DNA of 64,000 nt, from the NCBI GenBank assembly GCA_002050125.1, contig MWTA01000032.1, forward strand, positions 1 to 64,000, written 5' to 3'. Positions 26,444 through 34,317 of the stretch are shown here, piece after piece (the stretch's first letter is position 1; every line of letters starts with the position of its first letter). The translations under genes and the position numbers were made by a program. Source of the DNA: Anaerolineae bacterium UTCFX2. Lineage in GTDB: Bacteria; Chloroflexota; Anaerolineae; Anaerolineales; UBA4823. The notes below the pieces were generated by a model. That model searched no databases. It was not told where the DNA came from and saw nothing but the letters and a program-made list of their open reading frames with translations.

Positions 26444-27544
26444 ATGCCGCATATTTATCCATTTACCGCAATCGTTGGTCAAGACCGCATGAAGCGCGCC
26501 CTGGTTCTAAACGCGGTGAACCCGCGCATCGGCGGCGTGCTGATACGCGGCGAGCGCGGCACGGCAAAGTCCACCGCGGCGCGCGCGATGGCGGCGCTGC
26601 TCCCAATGATTGAGGTCTATGCCGATTCTCCTTTCAACGACGACCCGAACGAACCCAATACCTGGTCGGATTGGGTGAAAGAACAGATTGGATATGGAAA
26701 ACAACTGCAGATCGTCCGGCGGCAGATTCGGTTTGTCGACCTGCCGGTCAGCGCGACCGAGGACCGGGTTGTGGGGACGCTGGACATCGAAAAAGCAATC
26801 CAGAAGGGCGAGCGGCATTTCGACCCGGGCGTGCTTGCCGCGGCAAACCGCGGGCTGCTCTATATCGACGAGGTCAACCTGCTGGACGACCATGTGGTCG
26901 ATCTGCTGTTAGATTCAGCCGCGATGGGGGTCAACATCGTCGAGCGGGAGGGGATATCCTTTTCGCACCCTTCGAGGTTCATCCTGGTCGGCACAATGAA
27001 CCCGGAAGAGGGGGATCTGCGACCGCAGCTCCTGGATCGATTTGCCCTTTCGGTGGAGATCCACGGCATCCGGGATGCACGCGAGCGGGTGTTGATTATG
27101 CAGCGCAACCTGGACTTTGAGGAAGACCCGGACGGCTTCTACCAAAAATGGGAAGCCAAAGAGCAAGAGCTTTCCAGACAGATCGAACAGGCGCGGCTGC
27201 TGCTGGATAAAGTTAAATATACCAATCGCGATTTGATCGCAATTGCATCGCTGACCTCTTCGCTCAACGTCGATGGTCATCGGGCTGACCTGGTGATCCT
27301 CAAGACCGCCCGCTCCCACGCGGCTTTCGAAGGGCGTTCCACGATCAATGAGCGCGATATCGCCCTGGCGGCTGAACTGGCGCTGCCGCACCGGATCAAG
27401 CGCGGACCCTTCCATCAAGCTGAGATGACGATGGAAGACCTGCAGGAACGCATCGAACAACTCCAGGGCGCTGCCTCCACCCAGAACGAAGTCGAGCCTA
27501 TTCCAGACGAGGAACAAACCAGCGAAAAAAAAAAGAGCCGGTGA
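26444..27544 (+). CDS. Magnesium-chelatase subunit I-like AAA+ ATPase
   Basis: 366 residues. AAA+ core: TAIVGQDRMKRALVLNAVNP, Walker A LIRGERGTAKST, RFVDLPVSATEDRVVGTLDIEKAI, Walker B GLLYIDEVNLLDD, and LVGTMNPEEGDLRPQLLDRFAL with the arginine finger. This is the ChlI/BchI pattern, including the insertions of magnesium or cobalt chelatase motor subunits. A Glu/Lys-rich tail ends the chain. The next gene is a ChlD-like VWA protein overlapping it as GTGA. No large chelatase subunit (ChlH/BchH/CobN) is in the window, so the client is unknown. Transcribed away from rpsA; TATAAT at 26341-26346 may be its -10. Confidence 0.88.
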   Translation: MPHIYPFTAIVGQDRMKRALVLNAVNPRIGGVLIRGERGTAKSTAARAMAALLPMIEVYADSPFNDDPNEPNTWSDWVKEQIGYGKQLQIVRRQIRFVDLPVSATEDRVVGTLDIEKAIQKGERHFDPGVLAAANRGLLYIDEVNLLDDHVVDLLLDSAAMGVNIVEREGISFSHPSRFILVGTMNPEEGDLRPQLLDRFALSVEIHGIRDARERVLIMQRNLDFEEDPDGFYQKWEAKEQELSRQIEQARLLLDKVKYTNRDLIAIASLTSSLNVDGHRADLVILKTARSHAAFEGRSTINERDIALAAELALPHRIKRGPFHQAEMTMEDLQERIEQLQGAASTQNEVEPIPDEEQTSEKKKSR

Positions 27545-28488
27545 CCGCGGAGATTTCGGAAGAGGACTCTAGCCGTCCGCCGGCTGAGCCGTCCCGCCAG
27601 AGCGCATTCGATCAGATGAGCACGAACTGGTGGGAGGGGGGTGATAAGGTCAAGATCGGGCAGACGTTCCTGCCGCGCAAGATTCAAAACCCCTTGGACC
27701 GGATCAACCGCCGCTTCGGCGGCAGGCGGTCGCGCACCTACACCGAACGCAAGCGTGGTCGCTATATTCGCTCCCGCCCGGCTGGCGGCAAAACCGACGA
27801 CCTGGCGTTTGACGCCACGCTGCGCGCTGCAGCGCCGTTTCAGAAGGAGCGTCAGGAACAGCGTAAACGGGTGGCATTCGCGATCCGGCGAACCGACTTC
27901 CAGCGCAAAGTGCGCGTGAAGAAAGCCGCTAACCTGATCTTGTTTGTGGTGGATGCTTCCTGGTCGATGGCGGTCGCCGAACGCATGGCGGCGACCAAAG
28001 GCGCCATTCTTTCACTGCTAACGGATGCTTACCAGCGCCGCGACCGGGTTGGGTTGGTGGTCTTTCAAAAGAACAAGGCAACCCTGATCCTGCCGCCGAC
28101 CAACTCGGTTCAACTCGCGCAGCGGGCGCTGGCGGACATCCCGGTGGGGGGCAAAACGCCGCTTTCGGCTGGGCTGCTCATGGCTTACGAAGTGATCGAA
28201 AAAGAGCGTCTCATCCATCCGGATGTGAACCCGCTCATCATCTTGCTTACGGATGGCGCCGGCAACGTCTCCATGACCAGCCTGCCGCCGCAGGAAGAAT
28301 CCCGCCGGCTGGCTGAGCAAATTGCCGAAACAGATATTCGCAGCGTTGTGATCAACATGGAGCACGTGGCTTTCGATCAAGGTCTGGCGCAAACTCTGGC
28401 GGATCATTTGAAATCTCCCTGCTACACGCTGAGCGAACTCAAAGCTGAGGCGCTCTACCAGAAGGTGCGCGAAGAAATGGTCGCCTGA
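27541..28488 (+). CDS. VWA-domain protein, ChlD/BchD C-terminal-like
   Basis: 315 residues. The GTG start overlaps the preceding stop as GTGA. A basic N-terminal half (Arg-rich RFGGRRSRTYTERKRGRY) leads to a von Willebrand A domain with a full MIDAS: DASWS in VVDASWSMAVAERM, Thr in GGKTPLSAGLLMAYE and Asp in ILLTDGAGNVS. This corresponds to the C-terminal part of ChlD/BchD, here without its own AAA+ half, paired with the ChlI-like ATPase. Such two-gene units are related to MoxR/VWA chaperone systems that insert metals or remodel complexes. Ends at the edge of the origin-like region. Confidence 0.86.
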   Translation: MTAEISEEDSSRPPAEPSRQSAFDQMSTNWWEGGDKVKIGQTFLPRKIQNPLDRINRRFGGRRSRTYTERKRGRYIRSRPAGGKTDDLAFDATLRAAAPFQKERQEQRKRVAFAIRRTDFQRKVRVKKAANLILFVVDASWSMAVAERMAATKGAILSLLTDAYQRRDRVGLVVFQKNKATLILPPTNSVQLAQRALADIPVGGKTPLSAGLLMAYEVIEKERLIHPDVNPLIILLTDGAGNVSMTSLPPQEESRRLAEQIAETDIRSVVINMEHVAFDQGLAQTLADHLKSPCYTLSELKAEALYQKVREEMVA

Positions 28489-28546
28489 GTTCGAACCCTC
28501 ACCTTTAGCTAGATTATCTGACTCATGGGGGTTGTTTCCTGGGGGA

Positions 28547-28592
28547 TTCATTATATATGTATGAATATATTAGTTAATCGTAGTCTTAGTAG
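28547..28592. other. Putative DNA unwinding element with DnaA-trio-like triplets
   Basis: 28547-28574 is almost wholly A and T. It is followed by the in-register triplets TAA TCG TAG TCT TAG TAG (28575-28592), four of which fit the DnaA-trio pattern, and then GGGC (28593-28596) abutting a DnaA-box-like 9-mer. Confidence 0.6.
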
Positions 28593-28596
28593 GGGC

Positions 28597-28605
28597 TGTG
28601 GATAT
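28597..28605 (-). promoter_or_regulatory. DnaA-box-like 9-mer
   Basis: TGTGGATAT on the plus strand reads ATATCCACA on the minus strand, one mismatch from TTATCCACA. It adjoins the GC cluster and triplets. The overlapping TGTGGAGAA at 28605-28613 (TTCTCCACA on the minus strand) is another one-mismatch copy. Confidence 0.6.
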
Positions 28606-28792
28606 GTGGAGAACACCCAATTTGGGTAAGCTGCACCCCGAGAGGCAGGGCTGACCTCCGTGCGAGCGCTACATTTGGCGGTTTCGGCGAATTCATTTCT
28701 CCACCGGCGGACTGGGGAGTAAGCCGGAAGGAATCGGAGTATTCTTTATACCCACAAAGACCAGACGGGATTTGGGAACGATTCGCGGGCGC

Positions 28793-28808
28793 CCCCCATA
28801 TATGGGGG
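28793..28808. repeat. Perfect 16-base palindrome CCCCCATATATGGGGG
   Basis: Perfect inverted repeat between the two DnaA-box groups. Near-copies of the same C3-4/W8/G3-4 design occur at 28944-28959 and 56761-56776. Could bind a dimeric protein or extrude as a cruciform. Confidence 0.6.
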
Positions 28809-28864
28809 TGGCATGACTGCCCAGGAACCGGACAAATTCGGGGGTTTTCCCCAACCCGCGCAAG

Positions 28865-28894
28865 TTATCCACAGTTTTTCACAACTTATCCACA
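28865..28894 (+). promoter_or_regulatory. Three tandem DnaA boxes
   Basis: Perfect TTATCCACA at 28865-28873 and 28886-28894, with TTTTTCACA (fits the relaxed TTWTNCACA) at 28875-28883 between them. Start-to-start distances are 10 and 11 bases, so all three face the same side of the helix. Confidence 0.85.
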
Positions 28895-29059
28895 GTTTTT
28901 GGGGGGATCAACGCTCATCCAGGTCTAGACAAGTGAACGCTGACCCGTATATATAGGGGGTGGTGGGGCGACTGCTGGTTGAATTGGTGTAACCTGCGGC
29001 TAAAATCTGCATCTAAAAGTGAGCGTACAAGCAACAACATTTACTCAAGGAGACATCGG

Positions 29060-29446
29060 ATGGAAATGACAATCGATTTTCCCGGCGGAGCGCGGGTTGA
29101 CGCTCATTTTGGGGGTTTCACGGTTCAAACCGACCAGCCGCCAGCCGCAGCGGCGCCCACCCCGTTTGCCACCTTCCTGGCTTCGATCGGGACCTGCGCG
29201 GGGATATATGTGCTTGGTTTCTGCCAGCAGCGCGGGCTGCCAACAGAAGGAATCCGGATTATCCAGCGCATACACGCCAACCCATTGAACGGAATGATTG
29301 GCAAAATCGATTTGGAAATTCAAGTTCCAGCTGCTTTTCCGGAGAAATATCTGCCGGCGCTGGTGAAAAGCGCCGAGTTGTGCGCGGTGAAAAAACATCT
29401 CGAGCAGCCGCCGCGGTTTGATGTTTTTGCCCGGACATCGGTATAA
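29060..29446 (+). CDS. OsmC/Ohr-family protein
   Basis: 128 residues; AAGGAG at 29047-29052 fixes the ATG at 29060. OsmC fold with the two redox cysteines in standard context: Cys46 in FLASIGTCAGIYVLGF and Cys108 in KSAELCAVKKHLEQPP. These members reduce organic hydroperoxides through the Cys pair. The N-terminal strand pairs IDFPGGARVDAHFGGFTVQTDQP are typical of the YhfA-like subgroup. First gene right of the origin-like region. Confidence 0.87.
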   Translation: MEMTIDFPGGARVDAHFGGFTVQTDQPPAAAAPTPFATFLASIGTCAGIYVLGFCQQRGLPTEGIRIIQRIHANPLNGMIGKIDLEIQVPAAFPEKYLPALVKSAELCAVKKHLEQPPRFDVFARTSV

Positions 29447-29447
29447 T
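29442..29447 (+). promoter_or_regulatory. -10 element (TATAAT) for a possibly leaderless GNAT gene
   Basis: TATAAT overlaps the OsmC stop codon and ends nine bases before the ATG at 29457, where no ribosome-binding site exists. TTGATG at 29418-29423 (spacer 18) could be the -35. Transcription would begin at or next to the start codon. Confidence 0.55.
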
Positions 29448-29456
29448 TCAATCGCG

Positions 29457-29990
29457 ATGATGCCCGTAGGCGAAAGGCTGCAACTGATCGAGCCGAGCGA
29501 GGCGCTCAAAGATTTCTATCTGGAAATGGTCGAAGAATGCCGGGAGGCGTTCGAGTTTTATGCTTTCCACGATCGGGCATTGAACGATTACCGCGGTTAT
29601 CTGACAGATTTACAAGCCTGGAAGCGCGGCGAACGCCTGCCCCCGGGGTTCGTTGCGATGACCAGCTACTGGCTGGTCAGAAACGGTGAAAGGGTGCTGG
29701 GCGAGACCCGCCTGCGCAGCCGGCTGACGCCAGCCCTGGAGGTGGAAGGCGGTCACATTGGTTATATGATCCGCCCAAGCGAACGCCGTAAAGGATACGG
29801 CACGCAAATCCTGGCGCTGGTGCTGCCCCAGGCGCGCTGGGCAGGACATCGACGCGTGCTAGTGACTTGCGACACCGATAATATTGGCTCGGCGCGCATC
29901 ATCGAAAAGAACGGCGGCGTGCTGAACAGCTATTCGGTATCGCTCTACAGCGGGAAACAGGTATCGCGTTACTGGATCGAGCTTGAATAA
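29457..29990 (+). CDS. GNAT-family N-acetyltransferase
   Basis: 177 residues from the ATG at 29457 (29460 is an equal alternative). RimJ/RimL-like GNAT layout: variable N-terminal half, then VEGGHIGYMIRPSERRKGYGTQILALVLPQA, where RRKGYG is the acetyl-CoA pyrophosphate loop, and VLVTCDTDNIGSARIIEKNGGVL, the characteristic Asn-containing C-terminal motif. Substrate unknown. Starts ten bases after the OsmC stop. Confidence 0.88.
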   Translation: MMPVGERLQLIEPSEALKDFYLEMVEECREAFEFYAFHDRALNDYRGYLTDLQAWKRGERLPPGFVAMTSYWLVRNGERVLGETRLRSRLTPALEVEGGHIGYMIRPSERRKGYGTQILALVLPQARWAGHRRVLVTCDTDNIGSARIIEKNGGVLNSYSVSLYSGKQVSRYWIELE

Positions 29991-30038
29991 AAAAAGCTGC
30001 CGAGCCTGCGCCCAACCGGCTTCTTTGCTTGCACAGGA

Positions 30039-30120
<82 letters not shown>

Positions 30121-30245
30121 TAATTTATAGTGCCAAGTATAACGAAAACCGGATATGCGGTCAAGCAGAATCGCAGCCAGCGCAGCGGAAATCTCGAAAA
30201 AGCCGCGGCTTCCTGACCCCATCGCCCGTATTGGTTGTTAACAGG

Positions 30246-30251
30246 TATAAT
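30246..30251 (+). promoter_or_regulatory. -10 element (TATAAT) for the YchF-like gene
   Basis: TATAAT 36 bases before the ATG at 30288, downstream of the divergent tRNA. No good -35 at 17 bases. Confidence 0.45.
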
Positions 30252-30287
30252 ACCGCTTTTAGTTTTTCGATCACAGGAGCTAAATTA

Positions 30288-31379
30288 ATGCGTCTGGGAA
30301 TCATCGGACTTCCACAATCTGGCAAGACAACGATTTTTAATGCGCTGACGCGCGGCAGCCAACCGGTCACGCTGAGCGGCGGGCGGATCGAGGTGCATAC
30401 CGCAGTCGTGGACGTGCCCGACGAACGCCTCGACCGCCTGGTGGAAACATTCCACCCGCTGAAAACCACCCATGCGCGGGTGACTTATGCGGATATCGCC
30501 GGGCTGGAAGGGCGCGCCGGAGATAACGGCAACGGGAACGGAAGGGGCGGCGTCTCCGGGCAGCTGCTCAATCAGCTCGCGCAGATGGACGGTTTTGTGC
30601 ATGTGGTGCGGTGTTTTGAAAACCCGAGCGTCCCGCACCCGATTGGGAAAGTTGACCCGCGGCGCGACATCGCTGCGATGGACGCCGAGTTGGCGCTCAA
30701 CGACCTGATCGCCGTCGAACGCAGGCTCGAGCGCCTGGCTGAAGAGAAAAAAAAGGGCGCCGGGCGCGACAAACTGCTGATCCAGCGTGAGGCTGCCCTC
30801 TTCGAACGTTTTCAGCAGGCGCTCTCGAACGATGTGCCGCTGCGCGATTTGGAAATCGAACCGGATGAACAGAAAATGCTGGCTGGGTTTGGTTTGCTCA
30901 CCCTCAAACCGGTTCTGGCGCTGCTCAACTTGGGGGACGGGCAGGCGCAGCCGGAATTGGAATATCCGCACAGCCACAGCGCGCTGATGAGCCTGCAGGG
31001 GCGGCTGGAGATGGACCTGGCGCAACTGCCGCCGGACGAAACCGAACTGTTCATGCACGAATACGGCATTACAGAGCTGGGGCTCTCGGTCGTCATCCGC
31101 CGGTCTTACGAGCTGCTCGGGCTGCTGTCTTTTTTCACGGTCGGCGAGGACGAGGTGCGCGCCTGGACTGTGCGCCGCGGCGCCTCCGCCTGGGAAGCAG
31201 CCGGGGTAATTCACACCGACCTGCAAAAAGGCTTCATCAGAGCCGAGGTGGTCAAGTATGACACCCTGGTTGCGCTGGGCGGTTTGAACGAATCGCGTTC
31301 GAACGGACGTCTGCGGCTGGAAGGCAAAGATTACTGCCTGAGCGACGGCGAGATTATGCACGTGCGGTTCAACCTTTAG
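30288..31379 (+). CDS. Obg/YchF-like P-loop GTPase
   Basis: 363 residues; AGGAG at 30275-30279 supports the ATG at 30288. G1 reads GIIGLPQSGKTT, G3 is DIAGL, a coiled-coil insertion follows (ERRLERLAEEKKKGAGRDKLL), and the C-terminal 85 residues form a TGS-like domain with LLSFFTVGEDEVRAWTVRRGASAWEAAGVIHTD and GFIRAEVV, exactly the YchF arrangement. YchF proteins bind ATP or GTP and the ribosome in stress responses. The chain is divergent: the G1 loop is not GLPNVGKS, and the NxxE specificity motif is replaced by LLNLGDGQ. A paralogue of ychF is as likely as ychF itself. Confidence 0.85.
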   Translation: MRLGIIGLPQSGKTTIFNALTRGSQPVTLSGGRIEVHTAVVDVPDERLDRLVETFHPLKTTHARVTYADIAGLEGRAGDNGNGNGRGGVSGQLLNQLAQMDGFVHVVRCFENPSVPHPIGKVDPRRDIAAMDAELALNDLIAVERRLERLAEEKKKGAGRDKLLIQREAALFERFQQALSNDVPLRDLEIEPDEQKMLAGFGLLTLKPVLALLNLGDGQAQPELEYPHSHSALMSLQGRLEMDLAQLPPDETELFMHEYGITELGLSVVIRRSYELLGLLSFFTVGEDEVRAWTVRRGASAWEAAGVIHTDLQKGFIRAEVVKYDTLVALGGLNESRSNGRLRLEGKDYCLSDGEIMHVRFNL

Positions 31380-31471
31380 TTGCGGCTGGGCGGCGTAATC
31401 CTGAAACCCGCTTGTTCAGGCGATACAGGCAAGTCATTTTTCTCATTTGATTTCAACAGAAGGAGCAGCCA

Positions 31472-33244
31472 ATGGCAGAGTACACTCAATCCCGCTGGAG
31501 CTTAGCAGATCTGTTTCCCTCTCTCGAAGCGCCGGAGTTGCGTCTGGCAATCGCCGATTTGGAGCGCCGCAGCAGGGATTTCGAAAAATACCGGGCGCGC
31601 CTGGTGGACGAGATCAGCGCAGGCGAATTTCTGCAAATTGTGCAAGAACTGGAAATGATCAACCAAAAGGCTTCGGAAATCTATGGTTTCGCGAGCCTGA
31701 GCTTTGCCGCGGATACCCAGCTACAGAGCGCCCAGACCTTGCTGGCGCAGGTGCAGCAACTGACCGCGGAGATGGAAAACCGCACCCTGTTCTTCAGTCT
31801 GTGGTGGAAGAGCCTGGCGCAGGCGCCGGCGGAACGTCTGGCAGCGGCTTCGGGCGATTATCGCTACTGGCTCGAACAGATGCGCCTTTTCACGCCGCAC
31901 ACCTTGAGCGAAGCGGAAGAGAAGGTGATCAACCTCAAGAACACCACGGGCGCAAGCGCGCTCCACAATCTGTACGATTCGATCACCAACCGCTACGTAT
32001 TTCATTTGACGGTTGCCGGGGAAGCGCAGGAACTGACCCGAGGCGAACTTATGGCGCATGTGCGCGGACACGATCCAGAGCTGCGCCAAGCGGCTTATCA
32101 GGAGTTGTATCGGGTGTATGGCGAAGAGGGTCCCATTTTGGGTCAAATCTATCAGACGCTGGTGCGCGATTGGCGCAGCGAACAGCTCGACCTGCGCAGC
32201 TTCAGCGCTCCGATCGCCGCGCGTAACCTGATGAACGACATTCCCAGCCCAATCGTTGACACATTGCTGGAGGTGGGGCAGCGCAACGCCGGGCTGTTCC
32301 AGCGTTTCTTCAGGCTGAAAGCCCGCTTGCTCGGGATGGAGCGGCTGAGGCGGTACGATATCTACGCCCCGGTCGCCCAATCCGAGAAAACCTACGCCTA
32401 TCCGTCTGCGGCTGAACTAGTGCTGGATTCGTTCGGGCGCTTTGATCCACGACTGGCGCGGCTGGCGCAGCGCGTGTTCGACGAACAGCACCTGGACAGC
32501 GAAGTGCGCAAGGGCAAACGCAGCGGCGCGTTCTGTTCAACCGTATCGCCGCAGTTAACCCCGTGGGTGTTGGTCAATTACCAGGGGCGGGCTGATGATG
32601 TGGCGACGCTGGCGCACGAACTCGGTCATGCGATCCATTCGATGCTGGCGGAGCACCACAGTCTGTTCACTCAGCACGCCTCCCTGCCGCTGGCTGAAAC
32701 CGCCTCTACTTTCGGAGAGATGCTGTTGATCGACCGGCTGTTGGAGATGGATAAGGACGCGTCCGTCCGGCGCGACCTGCTCTTCCGCCAGGTGGACGAC
32801 GCGTATGCAACGATCATGCGCCAGACTTTCTTCGCGTTGTTCGAACGCCAGGCGCACGAGCTGATCCACCAGGGGGCGTCGGTGGACGACCTGTCCGCCG
32901 CCTATATGCAAAATCTCGAAGCCCAGTTTGGCGATTCGGTCGAGATCGGCGCTGAATTTCGCTGGGAGTGGGTCTCGATCCCGCACATCTTTCAGGTGCC
33001 GTTCTACGTCTATGCCTATGCCTTTGGGCAGCTATTAGTGCTTTCGCTTTACCGCCAATACCAGGCGGAAGGCGAATCGTTTAAGCCGCGCTACTTGAAA
33101 ATCCTCGCCGCGGGGGGTTCGGAGGCGCCGGTGAAGGTGCTGGCTGAGGCGGGCATCGACGCATACGATGCTGGGTTCTGGCAGGGCGGCTTTGATGAGA
33201 TCGCCTCGCTGGTTGGACGCCTCGAAGCGGCGGCAACAGCATAA
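31472..33244 (+). CDS. pepF: Oligoendopeptidase F (M3 family)
   Basis: 590 residues; AGGAG shortly before the ATG. The zinc site is LAHELGHAIHSMLAEHH (HExxH) followed by the downstream Glu in ETASTFGEMLL. The N-terminal helical oligopeptidase F domain (about 100-180), the FCSTVSPQLTPWVLVNYQG segment and the C-terminal FYVYAYAFGQLL motif all match the PepF/M3B group. Degrades short peptides in the cytoplasm. The chain is complete and no signal peptide is seen. Confidence 0.95.
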   Translation: MAEYTQSRWSLADLFPSLEAPELRLAIADLERRSRDFEKYRARLVDEISAGEFLQIVQELEMINQKASEIYGFASLSFAADTQLQSAQTLLAQVQQLTAEMENRTLFFSLWWKSLAQAPAERLAAASGDYRYWLEQMRLFTPHTLSEAEEKVINLKNTTGASALHNLYDSITNRYVFHLTVAGEAQELTRGELMAHVRGHDPELRQAAYQELYRVYGEEGPILGQIYQTLVRDWRSEQLDLRSFSAPIAARNLMNDIPSPIVDTLLEVGQRNAGLFQRFFRLKARLLGMERLRRYDIYAPVAQSEKTYAYPSAAELVLDSFGRFDPRLARLAQRVFDEQHLDSEVRKGKRSGAFCSTVSPQLTPWVLVNYQGRADDVATLAHELGHAIHSMLAEHHSLFTQHASLPLAETASTFGEMLLIDRLLEMDKDASVRRDLLFRQVDDAYATIMRQTFFALFERQAHELIHQGASVDDLSAAYMQNLEAQFGDSVEIGAEFRWEWVSIPHIFQVPFYVYAYAFGQLLVLSLYRQYQAEGESFKPRYLKILAAGGSEAPVKVLAEAGIDAYDAGFWQGGFDEIASLVGRLEAAATA

Positions 33245-33253
33245 GAGGGTTGG

Positions 33254-33934
33254 ATGAATCAACAACAAACCGCCTCGCTGGCGGCGGTGTTCGCCGCAGT
33301 GCAAGCCGCGCTCGAAAAACACCGCCAGCAGCTAAACCAGGAGGATGTCATAAACGGCAACCATGGCGATCACATGGTCGAAGTCTTCCTCCTGGCTTCG
33401 CAGGCAGCCGCGAGCGTTTCGGAAAGCGACCCGGGCGGAGCGATGATTGCAGCAGCCCAGGCGCTCGAGAATTGCTCGAACAACGGTTCAGCTGAGGCGT
33501 ATGCGCGCGGATTGCGTCAGATGGGGGAGCAGTTGCGGCGCGGCGGGGTCACGCTCAATGAGCTGGCAGCCGTGCTCGAAAAAGCGCTGGCGCCGGATGA
33601 AGGCAAAATCGATCCTGAGAACTCGACCGGGCAGAAGGTTCGGGACCAGGGCGGCGGGGCGGCGCTAAAAGCGCTGCTGGCTGGCTTGGCGGGCTGGAAC
33701 CAGGCAGCCGCTGGCCGCGCGGTTGCCAAGGACCCGTTGGATCTGGGGGCGATGTTCGAGTTTGGGACGACGCTGCTGCAAGCCAAGCAGCGCCAGGGGA
33801 AACGCATCGATGTTCTGGCGGACGCTGCCGTCTCAGCCAGCCCGCTGAAGGCGGTCCCGCACCGCCAGAAATCGGGGATGATTGCGATGCGTACCCTGCT
33901 GGAGGCTTTCCAACAGTCGGCGCGCCCCGACTAA
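33254..33934 (+). CDS. DhaL/DAK2-like helical protein with altered metal site
   Basis: 226 residues starting ten bases after pepF. The all-helical pattern and the motif at about residue 34-41, NGNHGDHM, align with DGDHGTNM of the DhaL (DAK2) domain that binds ADP-Mg in dihydroxyacetone kinases. Both metal-binding Asp residues are Asn. Later segments such as GGAMIAAAQALENCSNNGSAEAYARGL and TGQKVRDQGGGAALKALLAGLAG fit the same fold only loosely. No DhaK partner is nearby. It is therefore a DAK2-like protein that may not be a kinase. The 3' end shares CTAA with convergent ssb. Confidence 0.6.
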   Translation: MNQQQTASLAAVFAAVQAALEKHRQQLNQEDVINGNHGDHMVEVFLLASQAAASVSESDPGGAMIAAAQALENCSNNGSAEAYARGLRQMGEQLRRGGVTLNELAAVLEKALAPDEGKIDPENSTGQKVRDQGGGAALKALLAGLAGWNQAAAGRAVAKDPLDLGAMFEFGTTLLQAKQRQGKRIDVLADAAVSASPLKAVPHRQKSGMIAMRTLLEAFQQSARPD

Positions 33935-34317
33935 AAAGGAAATTCCTCGTCCTCGGCTACCGGCGGGACAACCGGTTCGCTCTCGTCGGCTCTGCGGTCG
34001 AGGATCTGTACTTGGGACGCCACGACCTTGGTGATATAGCGTTTTTCGCCAGCCTGTTCGTAGTGGTCGGTCTGCAGGCGACCTTCGACAAAAACCAGCC
34101 TGCCCTTGCCGAGATACTCCTGACAAATTTCGCCCAGGCGCCCCCAGGCTTCGACATTGAACCAATCGGTTGCTTCACGGGATTCGCCCTCCCGCGAAGT
34201 CCAACGCCGATTGACAGCCAGGCTGAACTTGCAAACTTTGTTTCCTTTAGGGGTGAAGCGCGTCTCGGGATCCCGTCCGAGGTTGCCAATCAGTTGCACG
34301 CGATTGAGCGCAGGCAT
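33931..34317 (-). CDS. ssb: Single-stranded DNA-binding protein
   Basis: 128 residues with AGGAGG before the ATG at 34317. OB fold: MPALNRVQLIGNLGRDPETRFTPKG, FSLAVNRRW, TDWFNVEAWGRLGEICQEYLGKGRLVFVEGRL, YITKVVASQVQIL. The C-terminus ends DEEFPF, the acidic tip that docks replication and repair partners. The linker is short (about 20 residues), so it is smaller than many SSBs. Located 5 kb from the origin-like region. Confidence 0.96.
   Translation of the reverse strand: MPALNRVQLIGNLGRDPETRFTPKGNKVCKFSLAVNRRWTSREGESREATDWFNVEAWGRLGEICQEYLGKGRLVFVEGRLQTDHYEQAGEKRYITKVVASQVQILDRRADESEPVVPPVAEDEEFPF

Larger units (their letters stand above)
28489..29059. other. oriC: Candidate chromosomal replication origin (oriC), gene-free region
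   Basis: 571 bases without a credible gene, the longest such gap in the window. From left to right: an AT-rich tract (about 28547-28574), DnaA-trio-like triplets (28575-28592), a GC cluster (28593-28596), two reverse DnaA-box-like 9-mers, a G+C-richer spacer, a perfect CCCCCATATATGGGGG palindrome (28793-28808), three tandem DnaA boxes (28865-28894) and a second C3-W8-G3 near-palindrome (28944-28959). The box/GC/trio/AT order matches the basal unwinding module described for bacterial origins such as that of Bacillus subtilis. Gene direction flips near here and a parS site lies 7.4 kb away. dnaA itself is not in the window. Alternative: a DnaA-titrating or regulatory cluster. Confidence 0.72.

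Noticed and set aside
28489-29059. Possible small gene in the gap (for example an ATG at 28560 or 28813)
   Set aside because: Frames are short, interrupted, and overlap the DnaA boxes and palindromes; none has a ribosome-binding site and protein-like sequence.
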